This document shows, one piece after another, positions 62,903 to 64,000 of a stretch of DNA of 64,000 nt. Under the pieces are notes generated by a model, which saw only the letters and a program-made list of their open reading frames with translations, did not search any database and was not told where the DNA came from. The position numbers and the translations under genes are program-made. Source of the DNA: G965215055 sp965242685 (GTDB taxonomy: Bacteria > Pseudomonadota > Gammaproteobacteria > UBA4575). Position 1 is the stretch's first letter; each line of letters opens with the position of its first letter. The stretch spans positions 124,001-188,000 of the forward strand of contig OZ251487.1 in NCBI GenBank assembly GCA_965242685.1. The letters run 5' to 3'.

Positions 62903-63711
62903 TCTTTAGATACTCTCTCTTTACTTAAGTCAACATATCTTTTTTCTAATTCAATCCCTACCGCAAAACGGCCATGATTGATCGCTTCAATCATGGTTGT
63001 ACCACTCCCGGCAAAAGGGTCTAATACAGTGTCTCCAACAAATGAAAACAGTTTGATACAACGCTTTGGCAGTTCACGCGGGAACGGTGCTTCGTGCCCA
63101 ATGCGTTTCCCACTTTCGCCGTTAAACTTCCACACACCCTTTACCCAATCTTTGAATTCCTCTGCGGTAATGTCTGAAACGCCTTGGTTTTTGCGTTTCC
63201 AATAGTCTTTATACAAAACGATAATCACCTCAACCGGTGCGATAACGTGCGGGGCACTGGCAGACTTCCAACTTCCCCATGCGGTTCGCCGTGAGATATT
63301 CCCCTCATTCCATATGATCGTTGCATGATATTTCCAGCCAACACTCAAAGCGGCTTGGGTAATGTCTGCGGATAGCGGTTGCTTCCCATTTTTATTCTTA
63401 TCAAGTGAAACGTTTACACATAGACGGCCGGTTGATTTTGTCCATTGATAACATCGGTCAAGCCACTGCCTCGTAAAATTCATATAGGCTTCATACGATA
63501 TAGAATCATCATTTTCGCCGGAATAATGCTTGCCTACATTGTAAGGCGGAGAGGTAACAGTAAGGTCTATACTTTCTCTGTCTAACACGCCGATGTTGGT
63601 GGCATCTGCTTGGATAAGGCGGTGCCGGGTTTCAATAATTTCAGGATTAGGCTTATACGCCATTACTTGTTTTAACCCTGTATTCAGGTTTGGCAAGGTT
63701 ATGCCGGTCAT
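62830..63711 (-). CDS. DNA adenine/cytosine-N4 methyltransferase
   Basis: A 293-residue beta-class DNA methyltransferase. Catalytic motif TSPPYNVG (S54-P-P-Y57) comes first, the SAM site DPFAGSGTT (231-239) last, as in the beta class. It methylates the exocyclic amino group of A or C in its target. ATG 63711 follows a good ribosome binding site (GGAGAAAAGGT) and a strong promoter. It protects host DNA from the overlapping endonuclease. The last 25 residues lie in the overlap. Confidence 0.92.
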   Translation of the reverse strand: MTGITLPNLNTGLKQVMAYKPNPEIIETRHRLIQADATNIGVLDRESIDLTVTSPPYNVGKHYSGENDDSISYEAYMNFTRQWLDRCYQWTKSTGRLCVNVSLDKNKNGKQPLSADITQAALSVGWKYHATIIWNEGNISRRTAWGSWKSASAPHVIAPVEVIIVLYKDYWKRKNQGVSDITAEEFKDWVKGVWKFNGESGKRIGHEAPFPRELPKRCIKLFSFVGDTVLDPFAGSGTTMIEAINHGRFAVGIELEKRYVDLSKERVSKECGALFAPSRKGKARQSIAACWEV

Positions 63712-63782
63712 ACCTTTTCTCCTTATAATTCAATCATCAAAAGTTCGCTGCATTGCTTAATCGCCTCTGCATCCACTCTTGG

Positions 63783-63810
63783 ATTATATGCACTATATTT
63801 AAGTTGTCAA
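63783..63810 (-). promoter_or_regulatory. strong sigma-70 promoter of the methyltransferase gene
   Basis: On -, TTGACA (63805-63810), 16-base spacer, TATAAT (63783-63788): perfect boxes. Start would be near 63775, about 65 bases before ATG 63711. Confidence 0.85.
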
Positions 63811-63854
63811 CAGGGAATTATCTACAATATATAGCGTCAAAAAGATAATTTAAT

Positions 63855-63872
63855 TTGGTTAGAATTGTATAT
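63855..63872 (-). repeat. right arm of an 18-bp inverted repeat
   Basis: TTGGTTAGAATTGTATAT pairs exactly with 61647-61664. It lies between the methyltransferase promoter and the next gene's stop, so it marks the right edge of the restriction-modification module. Confidence 0.9.
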
Positions 63873-63892
63873 TATTCCCGCCATTCCCAACC

Positions 63893-64000
63893 ATCAAGAC
63901 ACATTTTCCACATTCTCCACCACCCGCAAACCGATACCCGTAAAAGACTGAATTGACTTCAAAATAGAATCGGCGTCCAGTCCCGCCTCGGCAAGCTGCT
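63893..64000 (-). CDS. 3' end of an unrecognised gene
   Basis: On - an open frame runs in from beyond base 64000 to TGA at 63893-63895, giving the last 35 residues, ending IGLRVVENVENVS. The codon use is again like the chromosomal core, so the island probably ends before it. No family is recognised; too short to judge. Confidence 0.5.

Noticed and set aside
61640..63880. Target-site duplication next to the 18-bp inverted repeats
   Set aside because: Flanking bases (AAACT left, TATTC right) do not match, so transposition with a duplication cannot be shown.
1..64000. tRNA genes, rRNA genes, insertion sequences with transposases
   Set aside because: None recognised on either strand when reading for acceptor and T-arm patterns or transposase motifs; a dedicated scan was not possible.

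Overview
The window is a chromosomal segment of a gammaproteobacterium. Supporting signs are SspA/SspB beside petABC, the rsmI-lpoA-yraN-diaA block, a type A RNase P RNA, BamC and BamD lipoproteins, and a complete mraZ-to-lpxC division and wall cluster. A cytochrome bc1 complex shows a respiratory organism. The genus cannot be named from the sequence alone. Cluster orders such as sucC-sucD-nadE and bamD-rluD-pgeF-clpB, and a DciA-like DUF721 protein, argue against an enteric bacterium.

Layout. 1-7617: tail of a Nif3-like gene, petABC (bc1 complex), sspA-sspB, two Sel1-repeat genes and a macro-domain gene, mostly overlapping and all on +. 7618-8020: an unusual non-coding block with a decayed copy of the 3' end of the next gene, three 54-bp tandem repeats and a degenerate 10-bp repeat. 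8005-12273 (-): lpoA, yraN, diaA and an FAD-linked oxidase, divergent from rsmI. 13209-13637: rnpB. 13992-32562 (+): mraZ, rsmH, ftsL, ftsI, murE, murF, mraY, murD, ftsW, murG, murC, murB, ddlB, ftsQ, ftsA, ftsZ, lpxC, behind a clear promoter with MraZ boxes. 32653-36977: DUF721 (-), M23 peptidase, secA. 37021-49097: argJ, Nudix/ThiE fusion, coaE (-), sucCD, nadE, bamD (-), rluD, pgeF, clpB (with a heat-shock-type promoter). 49247-54021 (-): SDR, solitary ABC substrate-binding protein, small lipoprotein, proS. 54301-60010: LysR regulator, an HsdR-N nuclease-like gene followed by a duplicated C-terminal domain (-), AI-2E permease, dapA, bamC. 60011-63892: an A+T-richer island with a phage-type small protein, a DEDDh exonuclease-BRCT protein, a small membrane protein and a restriction-modification pair. 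The last 108 bases hold the 3' end of another gene on -.

How the genes work together. The core builds and divides the envelope: MurC-F, MraY, MurG and Ddl make the wall precursor, FtsI/W/Q/L/A/Z assemble the divisome, LpoA activates a wall synthase, LpxC starts lipid A synthesis, SecA exports proteins, and BamC/BamD place outer-membrane proteins. DapA supplies diaminopimelate for MurE.

Most unusual signal. In several unrelated places the 3' end of a gene, usually with its stop codon, is repeated just downstream as a shorter, diverged copy: Sel1 gene (6013-6060), FAD oxidase (7621-7693), clpB (49113-49144), HsdR-N gene (about 400 bp, 55209-55604), and more weakly rnpB (13643-13662) and the small lipoprotein gene (14 bp). 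The second notable signal is a perfect 18-bp inverted repeat (61647-61664 and 63855-63872) that frames the restriction-modification module. The third is a one-base frame break in the exonuclease-BRCT gene that cuts off a pentapeptide-repeat tail (G-Y/F-D-x-x).
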